Shown in pieces: positions 13,061-24,400 of a DNA stretch of 64,000 bases. Location of the stretch: the NCBI RefSeq assembly GCF_963576615.1, contig NW_027045308.1, positions 186,001-250,000 of the forward strand, written 5' to 3'. The stretch comes from Watersipora subatra. Taxonomy: Eukaryota > Bryozoa > Gymnolaemata > Cheilostomatida > Watersiporidae. Under the pieces are notes generated by a model, which was given only the letters and a program-made list of their open reading frames with translations, was not told where the DNA came from and searched no databases. The stretch's first letter is position 1. Every line of letters starts with the position of its first letter. Made by a program: the position numbers and the translations under genes.

Positions 13061-14299
13061 GTTACTAAGAGGGTGGGGGGGCCGAGGAAGAGGAGCAAAG
13101 AGGGAAGTGGGCAGACGCTGGCTATCTAACTACCAAAGATGGGTAGAACTTATGATCGCACCAAGCTATATAGGGAGCCAAGGAATTAAAAATACAGAGC
13201 GTGAAAAGGACTTGCTATTGCAGTCATTGCACATTGACTTTGTTACTATATATTTGTTAGAGATAAATATACAACATTTTTTATACTCGTAAAGCAGTTT
13301 GATTTATTGTTGAATAGTAAAAATTGTAATGCAAATTGTTTACAGAAATGTATCGCTTTCATAAAAGATATAATACTTTTTAAATATTTTGTTTGTCTAC
13401 ACGCATGTATTTTATTCACAACATACTTTACAACTCTTTCAACATTGAGCATGCATAAAAGCTCAATTTTATGCAATGATTGGAAATCTATCATAAACTT
13501 AGCAAATTGTTGACCAAAGCAATGATGAACGTATAGAATCAATTTATTTGATAATCTTATGTATTTTTCCAACAGGAATACTATAAATCTGACATGTCTA
13601 AACTTGCCTGAAAGTTTCATGAAATCATAATAATAAAAATGATAATAATATTATTAAAATTTAGTAAATTAAACTTTGCAAGAAACTAATAAGAGCATTG
13701 TCTCTATTGCTGGTTTTGCCTGGACTATAACATGATAAAAGCGATTATGTTTATTAATAGCATATTTAATTATCACAGAAATTTTGCTGATTTTGTGGAA
13801 ACAGACCACTTTTAAAGTGAAATAACCTCAGATTGTTGCATCACAGTAAATAGAGTTATCATACTAAACCAAAAAGCAATTTTGGCTATTCAACTACGTT
13901 AGTAGTAGCAAGATATTAATCTGACACCAGCTCAAACTAATCGTATATATTTTAACATTCATAATTGCCGTCCAACTTAATAAACAAAAAGTTTTGTTTA
14001 ATGCCAAAATTTTTACCGTTTTCCTATATTTTTGCCCTATACCTCAAAAAACCATATCTTGGAACACACTAATAACCCTGTATCTAAAAGGATGCTGCTA
14101 AACAAAAGTTTTTTGTTTCACAAAAATTGGTATTTTGTCCAGTATACTATATTAAAAAAAAACCTTAAAATATTGTTGTCAAACTATAATATTCTATAAT
14201 GTAATAGCTGATATGCCTTTATAATCAGCATCTGATATGTAAATCAAAGTTTTATAGGCCTAGATATACAGATATATACATTGTAGGTCTACAGTACGT
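13061..14299. other. 1.2-kb segment present only in copy B of the duplication
   Basis: Separates the two parts of copy B, starting at a G-rich patch (GGGTGGGGGGGCCGAGG). It is either an insertion in copy B or sequence lost from copy A. Open frames at 13246-13620 (minus) and 13307-13513 (plus) overlap each other and show no domain or splice support. No terminal repeats were recognised. Confidence 0.5.
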
Positions 14300-14943
14300 C
14301 TAATTAATATATATGATCATGTTTCTTATTACCATTGTGATTTATAACAAACATTTCAATTTATTTTTTAATTTGAAACCGATTTGTAATTCTTTTTTTA
14401 TCAAGGTTAAAGAGGCCATTTTTGTAATATTTCTCATTACTAATGTTAACAACTTTGTAGCCTAATTATATTGTCTAGAATTGAGGTCAATCATGTACTA
14501 AAGGCTTCCATCTACTGAATGCTCAAAAGATACGATCCATTTTTTACCTACTGGTGTCTTCATTTCATCAAATGTTTTGTCACCTTTTAAAATGGCTTTA
14601 TAAAAAAAACTTGTGCTGCTCTCTGCTGGTATTTAAATACAAAAGATTTGATTCAAAAAATTTGAAACGTTTATATTTAGTACGCTTTTTTGGAACTACG
14701 ATGTTTGGTTTGAAGTATCATTTTCTTGACATTCAGAGTAGTCGACAAAAAATCTAATAATTTTTTAGATATCAGCTGCTTGTAACTAAATCTACAACAA
14801 ACGAAAAAAATCTAAAGCAATCAAAGATCAAATTTGTTTTTTATTTCACTAATGCCCATAAATGGCTAGCTACAAATTAACTGTCGGTATATGATCTAGA
14901 ATGTAGGAAATCATTGTTTGTTTGAACATTAAAAGCGGTTTAC
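14300..14943. repeat. Segmental duplication, copy B, right part
   Basis: Homologous to about 10535-11150 of copy A, including the run CATTTCAATTT.TTTTTTAATTTGAAACC. It ends where the LINE fragment begins. Confidence 0.75.
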
Positions 14944-16665
14944 TTAAAAGCCACTTTTAAACTGGTACCCATATTGAGTCTCCTCCAGCATATTGCTTAG
15001 AGGGTTTAGGCATATGCAGAAGAGCAGCGGTGATAAGGAGTCACCTTGATAGATGCCTCGCTTAATTTTGACACTCGCCAGCTTTTTGCCATTACCCTCC
15101 AGTTCCATCTTCCATTTGGTCATTGACATCTTGATGAATGTCACAAGAGCAGGGTGAACATTGCACATACTGAGGCACTCAAGTATCCAACTATGGGGAA
15201 TTGAGTCATAGGCCTTTTTGTAGTCAATCCAAGCCATGGCAAGATTGGCTTGCCTTTTCCTGCTGTCTTGACAGATTGTCCGATCCACCAGTAACTGATG
15301 TTTGGCTCTTCGGATGTTGCGCCCAATTCCTTTCTGAGCACTGGTCATGTAGTGACTCATGTGCTCTTCCAGTTTTTCTGCAACTATTCCTGAGAGCAGT
15401 TTTCAAGTGGTGGACAAGCACGTTATTGGTCGATAGTTTTTGGGAATCGGCCCCTGCTTTTGATCTTTTATCAGAAGTACAGTTCGTCCTTTGGTCAGCC
15501 ATTCTGGATGGTCACCTTGTTCTATTAGGCAATCCATCTGCTTAGCTATTCTAGTGTGAAGTGATGTCAATTTCTTCAACCAGAAGGCTTGAATCATGTC
15601 ATGGCCAGGTGCTGCTCAGTTTTTCATACGCTGCACTCTGCACTTGATGTCCTCTTTGCTGATGGTAAGTCCTTGCTGAGCCATAGTGTGTTGATGGCTC
15701 TCTTAAGCCTCTTAAGCCAATTTTCTTTGGTGTTATGAGTAGTCTCTTTCTCCCAGATGTCCTTCTAGAACTTTAAAGTGCTAGATTGGGGAGGCTCAGA
15801 CATTGGCCTCTGCAGTTCACCTCTGAACTGGGAATACACTCTAGATGAATTATTGATGAACAGTTTGTTCATTCTCTTGTTATCCCGTTCTTTGGTGTAC
15901 CGCTTCAGTCATGCCGAGAGTGCTACTAGCTGCTGTTTGGCAGATTCTAGAGCTTCTATTGTGGCTTCCCTTTTTGGACGCTCCAAACTGTGGTTAGATC
16001 TCTCACTGAGCCTAATAACTTTCTTGCGCAAGTCCTTGATCTTATTTTGTAGCCTCAGCTGCCAGGATGGAATGGCTTGAAGCCTTGTTGGCAGTGGCTT
16101 AATATCCATCTCCTCCAAGATGACGGTTGCTGTACTGTAGATTAAGGCATTAGTCTCACTGATTGATTCAGTTGAGATCGACTCCAGTGCCAATTTAATG
16201 TCTTCTAACAGCTTCTTAGGTATGGCCTTGCTATTCTTCGTAGTGGTACTCTGCTTCCATAATCATTAGCAGCTGACATCTTGTTGATGATATTTTCCGC
16301 AAGCTCTCTCACCCATGGGTCAAGGTCTAAGTACATGTCTTCTTCAACCTGTGAGTCAACACATGATCGTGTATGCGTGACAGTGTGTGTTGACATGCAG
16401 TCTTCATTGGTTGAGGTTACTTGTGTGAACTGCTCTCTAATTTCATCTACCTCAAGTTCCGATATGAGGTGCCGCTTGATTATGTTACTCCTCTGAGCTA
16501 CAAGTTGCTTAGCGGTTAGTGGCAATTCAGGGCGCATGTTTATCCACAGTTGTTGCATCCTTCCCATGTAGCCTCACTTTTGAGGTTCACTCATAAGCAC
16601 TGCATAAGGTCCGTGTTATCAGTCAAAGTCCATTTCATCCGTTTTGAACCAGTAGCCCATTTTTC
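14944..16665 (-). pseudogene. Decayed non-LTR retrotransposon (R2/HERO-like) ORF
   Basis: Minus-strand remains of a LINE polyprotein in several frames. From the N-terminal side: a Myb-like DNA-binding segment (about 16665-16560; KRMKWTLTDN, then DLMQCLY); a linker (16567-16205); the conserved PSWQLRLQNKI region (16193-15909); and reverse transcriptase. RT pieces include NYRPITCLST (near 15410), the catalytic-block motif IDYKKAYDSIPHSW (near 15220) and GIYQGDSLSPLLF (near 15040). At least two frame shifts and a TGA after CLSTT break it. It stops at 14944, before the YxDD box, so the 3' half with the second catalytic block and endonuclease is missing. The Myb-like N-terminus suggests an R2/HERO-type element with a restriction-like endonuclease; clade assignment is inference. 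Confidence 0.8.
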
Positions 16666-16814
16666 ACTGCCTTGTCCTGGTTCAGCTACTGGCAGCACGG
16701 ACCTTGTTTGACCGGGCGACGTCCGAGCCACCATGGCTTTGGTTATTGCACTCATCATAGAGGTTGTAGACGTTATACAAGCAATGGTCTTGTCTAAGGA
16801 CCACCAGAAAAGTG

Positions 16815-16888
16815 CAGTTGTTGGGGATTGAACCGAGGACCTAATGATCACGATCCCGATACCTTACCAACTGCGCTATCTGTCCTGT
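16815..16888 (-). repeat. tRNA-like (SINE-type) head next to the LINE
   Basis: Reads on the minus strand as a degenerate tRNA: A-box TAGCGCAGTTGG (near 16875) and B-box GGTTCAATCCC (16824-16834), at the expected spacing. Acceptor-stem pairing is poor, so this is more likely a tRNA-derived SINE head or an internal Pol III promoter than a working tRNA gene. Confidence 0.5.
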
Positions 16889-16891
16889 ATG

Positions 16892-16941
<50 letters not shown>

Positions 16942-17060
16942 CCTATATATATATATATATGTATATATGTATATATACATATATACATATATTATATAAA
17001 AATTAAATGTATATATAAATTGTATATATAAATATATATATGTATAGACATATGAAAATA
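16886..17060. repeat. (TA)n microsatellite with imperfections
   Basis: Long TATATA runs interrupted by GTATAC/GCC variants directly follow the tRNA-like sequence. The Tyr/Ile open frame here is an artefact. Confidence 0.9.
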
Positions 17061-17455
17061 CATGTATATGTGTGAATATATATTGAAATTTACCATACCA
17101 ATAATTAATACCACAGTGCTCAAATTAGGATGGAGCAGTATAAATTAGTGTAAAATTAGATAGCGTATTTGTCTTTTGTCCGCTACTGGCTGTTTCTTGC
17201 TCAAACAATCATTAGGATGTAGATTTTAACTGAAACAAGATAGTGACTTTTGAAATATTCTACTGACAAATATGGCAAAACAACCATACCAAACAGCACT
17301 GACAAACAGTGGATTTAACCACATACTTACTTCTATAATACCAATCTAGCTGACAAAAGAAGAAGACAAACTACATGTAGGTGACAATTGATAATTTAGC
17401 ATAATCCGCCATTCAACTCAAATGTAAAAACTAACATATATGTAAGAAATAATTT

Positions 17456-17884
17456 TTGGCTCTGATCAAAAAGTGCTTCCAAAAGACAAATTCCCCGCAT
17501 AAACAATTCAACAAAAAGACCTTTAAAACTAAGCTACTCTTCTATGCCTTGCAAATAACTGACATCAAGAATTATAACTGCAAAACGACATCAGACTTTC
17601 CACTTACCCAAAACTGCCTTCAAAAGAGCATAGTGTACAAAGCATCAGTGACAAAACTAGACAACAAAACTACTGACAATTGTGTGGGACTTTGTGAGAC
17701 CGACTTTAAAACAAGGTACCGTAATCATAAAACCAGTATAAATAATAGCTCCAAGAGGGATGCTACGGAACTGAGTAAACATATAAGGGCACTGAAAAAC
17801 AGAGACATTGAGTTGAAACTGGACTGGATTATCTGTAACACTAAACATGCTAAATACTACAATTACTTGAGCAAAATATGCTAA
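17456..17884 (+). pseudogene. Penelope-like element GIY-YIG endonuclease fragment
   Basis: A 142-codon open frame resembles the C-terminal end of Penelope-like retroelement polyproteins. LQKSIVYKASVTKLDN is followed by CVGLCETDFKTRYRNHK and ATELSKHIRALKNRDIELK. Family members usually read Y.GLTE..FK.RY.NH..S and ATELSKHIW.LK. The GIY-YIG domain nicks target DNA for insertion. The Tyr of the second half-motif is replaced by Cys and the preceding zinc-knuckle cysteines are mostly lost, so it is probably inactive. No reverse transcriptase was found upstream. A partial tandem copy follows at 17922-18075. Confidence 0.7.
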
Positions 17885-17921
17885 TTATGTCTTTCTGAAA
17901 AAATATTACATTGTTTAAAAG

Positions 17922-18230
17922 CCTTTAAAACAAGGTATCGTAATCATAAAACCAATATATATAATAGCTCCAAGAGGGATGCTACGGAACTGAGTAAACA
18001 TATATGGCCACTGAAAAACAGAGACATTGACTTTAAAATGGACTGGACTACTGTAACACTTCACATGCTAAATCCTACAAAAACCTTGGTTGTACAAAGC
18101 AAACTGAATTGATATGAGTAATAAATAGATTATAGAGCGGTCTTTCCTATTTTTCAATTCGGTTGTACATAGCCAACTGAATTAATATAAATAGTAAATA
18201 AATCAATAAAATTAAAGAAAACTTTTTACT
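17922..18230 (+). repeat. Partial tandem duplication of the Penelope-like fragment and 3' tail
   Basis: 17922-18075 repeats 17712-17862 almost exactly (TACCGTAATCATAAAACC, then CCAAGAGGGATGCTACGG). A second internal pair, GGTTGTACA.AGC.AACTGAATT, occurs at about 18086 and 18162. Tandem partial copies are common in Penelope-like elements. Confidence 0.65.
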
Positions 18231-19660
18231 CATAAATTAGATTAATGAGTAGTTAATTAATAGTTACTGTTAACGGAAGGTTCTGTGAACGTTTGTTTTT
18301 TCAGCCACCCAGACAACCATTTTGCTTTGAAAATTACCTACTAAATGGCCACTTCCAAAAGATAAGTACTTATCATTCAGTGTTGTATTGTCTATAAAAT
18401 GCCACTTCTCAACTACTTACAAACGTTGCATCTGCCACTGTTGGTGACCGTAAACATGTTTATTTTCTTCCGCGGCTGAGTTACTTTTATTTTTTTAGCT
18501 ACGAGTACTACAGCTACTACAGAACTTCCATGATTACTCCGAGCATTGCAATGGGTGACGTTGAGAAGAAAGAGAGCAGCTGGTATCGACTTACTGTCAC
18601 CCTGCTTTAGCTATGGCCAGCTGTGTGTTGCCTGCTCAAAAGTAGGCATAAGCAGAAAACTGTGTGTTCATACACCCGGCAGAAAAACAAAAACTGTTGT
18701 CTACCCACAAATGTTGCATTGGATTAACAATGTGCTATTTTAATGTCATGCTTGCATTGAAATAACATTATGTCATTGCTATGTCATGCCATGTTCTTCA
18801 TGTTCTGCTATACATAAATATTGTCTACATGCAGCACTTCTAACATACTTTTCAACATATATTTATACTTTCATGCATTTGTTTTTTATGGCATCTCATT
18901 AAAAGGCTATCGTGTTGACCTTGGTTTATTATTTTAAGGTGCTAATGCTGTATATGCCTTGATGTCATACTGTCTGTGCTGTTATACATGTGAATTTTAT
19001 CAACACAACCACATTACTGTGCACTGTTTGAATATACCATGTCAAATCACAGGCTATAGACAGAGAACTGGTGAGCCATGATTAGGGTTTCAAGCCTGAA
19101 GAAGTCTCTATTCAATAAATGCTGGTGACAGAAAAATATTTTGTAGAATTTCTTGATAAATTCAAAATTTTCCATACTGCCAGTTTGACAACTTCAGTTT
19201 GCCTAGCAATGTCAATTTCATTATCAGTTCTCTGTACAAAGATAAGGCCACTCCAATTTGAATGGTTTGAGACTGATGCAATGTAAACTAGCTGTAGAAC
19301 ACATTGCAGATTTCCATTGTTCTCCCCAAATGTATTGACATGTATGACTGCATATGTGTATGCATACTCTGATCAAGGCAACAATCTCAGTAGAATGCAT
19401 ATTTGGAGTTATTTTACAGCATGAAAGACAACTTTCAATAAACATCTTGTAGCGTAGACGAGTAATGCAGCTAGTTAATAATAAAAAATAGACAATTAGC
19501 ATGCTCAATCACCAAAAAATACATTAGGTATTTGGTAAAAGAGATGGAAATACTAAAAAAAAATTAGTCTTGCGCTTGTGTTTCTGCTCACACACTACTG
19601 GTTGCAGTTCTTATGAGTTCAAAACCAATGTGTGGTGCATTTTGCATTCTTAAACATTTT
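18231..19660. other. Non-coding, nothing recognised
   Basis: Only short, unsupported open frames. No repeat or exon structure is evident. Confidence 0.4.
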
Positions 19661-19669
19661 TGGTTAAAG

Positions 19670-20160
19670 CTTGACAGGCGACAGACAAAAAACGAACAAT
19701 GACAACCGAAGGACGACCGGTGATTGACTGAAAACCGACAGACGACTGATGTATGACCGACAAATTACCTACAAACGATGGATGGATGACGGACAGCCGA
19801 CTGATGACATATGACGAGTGACAGATGACTGGCACAAAAAATGAATGGTGGGCAGACGATGAACAATCAACTGAAGTACGGCAGATGATCGACAGTCCGC
19901 TGACTAATGACCAACAGATGACTGACAGGCAATTGACGGATGAGCGATCGACGAAGAATTGACGAACTACCAACAAATGGTGGATGGAAGATGAACAAAC
20001 GACTGATGGATCAGCAATAAATGACTGACAGACGCCCAATTGAAGACAGACTGACGACCTAATGATGACAGATGAATGACAAATAAGGGACAAACAATGG
20101 TCTACCAACGGTTGGTTGGTAGACGACGAACAACTGACAGACGACTGACGGATGACCGAT
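19670..20160. repeat. GAC/GATG-rich degenerate satellite
   Basis: About 500 bp of diverged units built from GACNGA, GATGGATGA and TGACGAAC words, with no fixed period by eye. The 152-codon minus-strand frame rich in Ser, Val, Cys and His is a by-product of the repeat. Confidence 0.7.
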
Positions 20161-20335
20161 GAATGACAGATGAATGTCTAATGGGCGATCGACAACCAAG
20201 CGATGGTCAACCAAAGATGGCCAAAAGATTGATCTTGAAACTTATATGTCAAGGTCATCGGCCGGTCATCTTTGGTTGTACATCGCTTGTTCGTCGATTG
20301 CCCATTAGTCGTTCATCGGTCATTCGTCAGTTGTT
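20125..20335. repeat. Inverted repeat at the end of the GAC satellite
   Basis: The left arm (about 20125-20222) and right arm (about 20260-20335) are reverse complements with scattered differences. For example, CTAATGGGCGATCGAC (20178) pairs with GTCGATTGCCCATTAG (20293), and CAACCAAAGATG pairs with CATCTTTGGTTG. The loop is about 40 nt. Confidence 0.7.
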
Positions 20336-20849
20336 CGTGGCCGTTTATTGTCTACTGTTAGTAAACTATAGTAAACTATCGAGCATATACTCTCAATTTT
20401 ATATAAGTGTTCAACTAATAGCGTAAAGCTCTACCTCTTTAATCGAGTAATGCTCATGGTTTCTATAAAATTACGTTTGCGATTGTCAACTATCTGAGTG
20501 CACAAATCTAGCAAAGACTTGAATCAAACTTTTCCCTGATCCAGCACACCAGTGAGCAAGCATTGAAATCTACGCAGATTTTGTTTGTAGTGAATACTCA
20601 TTGAAAACAAAACAAAGTTTTTATTAAAACTGGCAAGCTTTGCAAAACGCTTGTTTAAATTGATACAAAAAGTTCTCTTCATATTGACAAACTACAAACA
20701 GAGTAACTAGTGAATACCTGCACTAAACTATGGAGAAAGTGGAAAAAAGTTTGAAGAAAAATAAATGAAAGAGAATGATCATAACTCCAGCTAAAAAGGT
20801 AAATCAAGTGAAGGCATTTTTGGTTTCTGTAGAAACCCAACTAACAAAA

Positions 20850-21055
20850 ATGACGCTAGCAACATATTATCCACATATATGAAATACAAACAATGATTGT
20901 TAAACACACAAAAACAGTCAGACTGATGATCTTAGTTACCATGAATTTCTATTTCATAAAGGTTTACAGACTTGTGAATCATGAACCGGATCTGTACAAA
21001 TTGACCTCTAACCCTTGTCACACAACTAATAAGGGTGTAATATCTCTGTGAGTCT
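20850..21055. repeat. Dispersed repeat, copy 2 (pair of 2390-2602)
   Basis: Alignable with the first repeat from CATGAATTTCTA (near 20940) to AATAAGGGTGTAATATCT (near 21046). Confidence 0.5.
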
Positions 21056-21367
21056 AGGTAAGGGGACATAACAATTGAAAACATGTTTTTCCATTGTAAT
21101 ATTCTGTTTTCAGGTCATCTTTTTTGTAGTATGGGAACAGATTAATTTGTATTTAGTTATTCTATAAAAAATACTGCTTTGAGATACAAGCACATTGACA
21201 TGCGAGTTTGTACATCAAATTGTCACTGTACTTGAAAGCATTTTCATGCTTGTATTAGCTAGCATTGCTTTCAAATTTTCTCTGGTTCAATGCATCCAAA
21301 TGCTTACGGCATAGTTTTAATTGCATACACAGGTGTAAGGAATTGTATGTCAGCACTGTGACTTGAG

Positions 21368-21468
21368 ACTAATAAGGCCAACGAGAGAGCAGACGACTTA
21401 CAAAAAGATGTGACTGATTTGAGGCAGAAGTTATATGAAACCGAGAAGGAAAGAGACAGCTATCACAG
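21368..21468 (+). CDS. Coiled-coil gene, first visible exon
   Basis: Open from an acceptor ACTTGAG to a donor CACAG/GTTTGT. Encodes NKANERADDLQKDVTD and ends in phase 2. An in-frame TGA just upstream shows the exon cannot start much earlier. The acceptor has a weak pyrimidine tract. Confidence 0.75.
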
Positions 21469-24400
21469 GTTTGTGACTTATACAATTATTTATTAATAGT
21501 AATATCATATATTTATTATTCAGTTATTGGTACTATGCAAGGCTACTAACACACAACAGGACATATTAAATGTTTCTAGCTTTCTGTATTGGATTAAAAA
21601 TAAACTTGAAAACTTTTTTTATAAGTTTTATCAGACAGTATGGGTATTTTTCTGTTGTTTGCAATTTTTTGAGGTGATCTGACTATCACGATATTTCAAG
21701 ATTAATATCGATAAAATTTGGTTGCAGTTGAAATGCTGAGCAAAAAATACGTTCAAAACGACGTGAATAGTCGCTATCGTTAATATAGGTGATATCTGTG
21801 TTCAAGTTGCAGCATTGCGAGTTTCTATTATAACGGTCTCATGGCAACTATAGACTTCATGATTGCACTTTGGTTTTATATAAGCGTTTTAACCACGATC
21901 TATCTTTGTTAATCTTAAAACATCTGGCCACTCAAATCACCTTAAACATTAAAAACAATAGCAAATGATAGAAAAATACTGATACTTACTGAAAGTATCT
22001 ACTAAAATTTTGTGTAAGTTCTCCTGCAAGGCTGGTTCACACAATATTGCCATATGTTGGCATAATTGTCACCAAAGATGATCACCAAAGTATTTTGGTA
22101 TAATCCCACAATACTTTGGTGATAATCTAAGATAACATTGTTCACTCTATCCCAAAGCCATCCCCGTTTACATCTGTCAATAGTTAGTGGCATACCATTC
22201 TCATTATAAAATGCGCTCGTAGAAATGACAAAATACCACATCCTTAAATAAAAATATAGATCAAACAATCTCTGACAGCCAAACACCATCACTGAAGTGG
22301 TACACCTTGGACAGGCTTTCGTGTATGTTCTGTGAACCATTGGGAATGTTTGACAACTGCAATATTCTTCAAAGTATCTGCGTTGCTTTGATGATGCCAT
22401 CAGTTTACGATGCACATAATCGACAAATAATTGTAGCGAGGAAAATGCTGACATTCGACGATGTAGTGTGAACCTTTAGTTACAGAAAGGCCATAAGGGG
22501 AGGTAAACGAAATTACTATTAAGTCCTGACTTGCAGTTTTCAATTGAGCTACACATACATTCGGTACTTCCATCACAGATATTTGTTCTAGCTTTTATGA
22601 CTGTTTTCAGCATTTAATTCAAACCATCTTAACGATTTTTAAGATCGAGTTCAAAAAGTTGGAGTTATCTTCCACTTTTTGGCTGCAGTAATAAATGACT
22701 AAAGCAAGATATGTAGACAATTGAACTGAAAGCATTGTAGCAATAACTAAACACACCTGTTTTTGCTGAGTGATCATCTATGGTTTTTAAAAATTTACAA
22801 AGAACTAAAGCTAGGTTGTTCAATGATCTGGTGAGTGGCATACTTATATGTATTAAGGGCTCTGAGGCTCAGTGTCACATACCATTATACTGTACTTCAC
22901 CAATTTAACTGCAATTCTACTTCAAGTTTGAGAGGTGTTTGATTATAATCCAAATTCTATTAATGTATCTCATTGGATGATGCCATAAATGTGAGGGATA
23001 AAAACAAACCGTAGTTAAACTTTTAAAAAATGGTGCTATGTTATACTGAAAACTGTTTTATTAATAAATGCTGAGAAAGTTTTGAATTTTTTAACAGAAC
23101 ATTGAAATAGTGTTCTTTTGTCAAAATTGATATGATATTCAGCAAAGATTTTTTATAGCAATTGTTGCATCTAACAGTTTTGTTTTAAAATTTTATTGAA
23201 CATGAACAGAATTAGGTCATGCTTAATTAAAGGAATCTACTGAATCTTATGAGAGAATTGCTATTTGGCAAGCTAGAGAAAGACCTTAAAATATACAGGT
23301 AAATGTTTGATAGTGTAGACAACTCCTTATTAAAATTTTCACTAAAACCATTAACCATTATGAATACTTGCAGTAAGTCCAGCGTTGCAGAGGATTTAAT
23401 TTATTTTCAGTCAGAAAGCCAACAAAATTTGTGCAAATTTTCAACGTAAATTGCTACACTGCTTTCATGACAACAGCCCATGAACGTGTTCGTTGATGGT
23501 AATTGTCATTAATGCACGCAAAAACACCTTCTTGAGTTCTTAGCAGATGGGTGTTTAAAGATTTGGTTCTAAAATTAAGACAGAGCTTAAAAATAAATAT
23601 TTTATTAACCTGAAGCATACATATGTGAAGTTCAAATGAAATTTGTCAAAAAATATTGAATTATGGACTAACAGACAGACACACCACATTACAAATTTAT
23701 TAATGATTTATTAATGAGAATTAAAAACCTGCCAACTAAATTATCCAAAATATTGTGTGTGAGTAGAAACTGAGTAGAAATCATAAAATTTACAGACAAA
23801 AGGATGAATTGGAGGATAAAGCGTTTGATCTTGACAAACAACTAAGGGAGTTGGCTGAGAGACTCACCGATTCTGACAGGAGTCAAACCAACCTCTCTAA
23901 TGATGTATGCTTTAGGACTATTAATTCTATAGTTGTAACCCCGATGGTTCTAGTTTTTGTGACATTAAAAACTAGATTTTGAGTAGGGCTAGCTTGTTTA
24001 ATATTTTAGAAATGAGACAGAAAAGGATAAAACAGGGAAACGATGGAGTTGTGTGACCATGTGTGCAAACATTGAAAAGTTTTACTATGATAAGAGCCAT
24101 GTCCATCTGTCCAAAGCCACTGTTAAAAAAAGATTGCGTCGGGATTTGAACCTGTTTACTATAAAAGTACTGAATTTGCTAGAATGTTTGTTATGGAGCG
24201 AAAAGCTACAATTTACAACTTCATATAAAGTGGTGCTGTTGAAAGAGTATCACTTCTAACTTTTGAAATTTAATATTTGGATAATACCGATGGTTAAGAT
24301 AATGCTTGTTTATTTTGTTTCTATTGTAGTCCACAAACCTGTAACACTTCTTTTAGAATGATAATGAAGGAACCAGTATCTTTCAATGTGTACCATACAA

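Noticed and set aside
16815..16888. Functional tRNA gene
   Set aside because: A and B boxes are present but acceptor-stem pairing fails; better read as a SINE-type head.
19650..20108. 152-codon minus-strand frame
   Set aside because: Falls wholly in the GAC-rich satellite; Ser/Val/Cys/His-rich composition follows the repeat words.
22002..22454. 150-codon minus-strand frame
   Set aside because: Lies inside the E1 dispersed element, is not open in the 36-kb copy, and shows no transposase motif.
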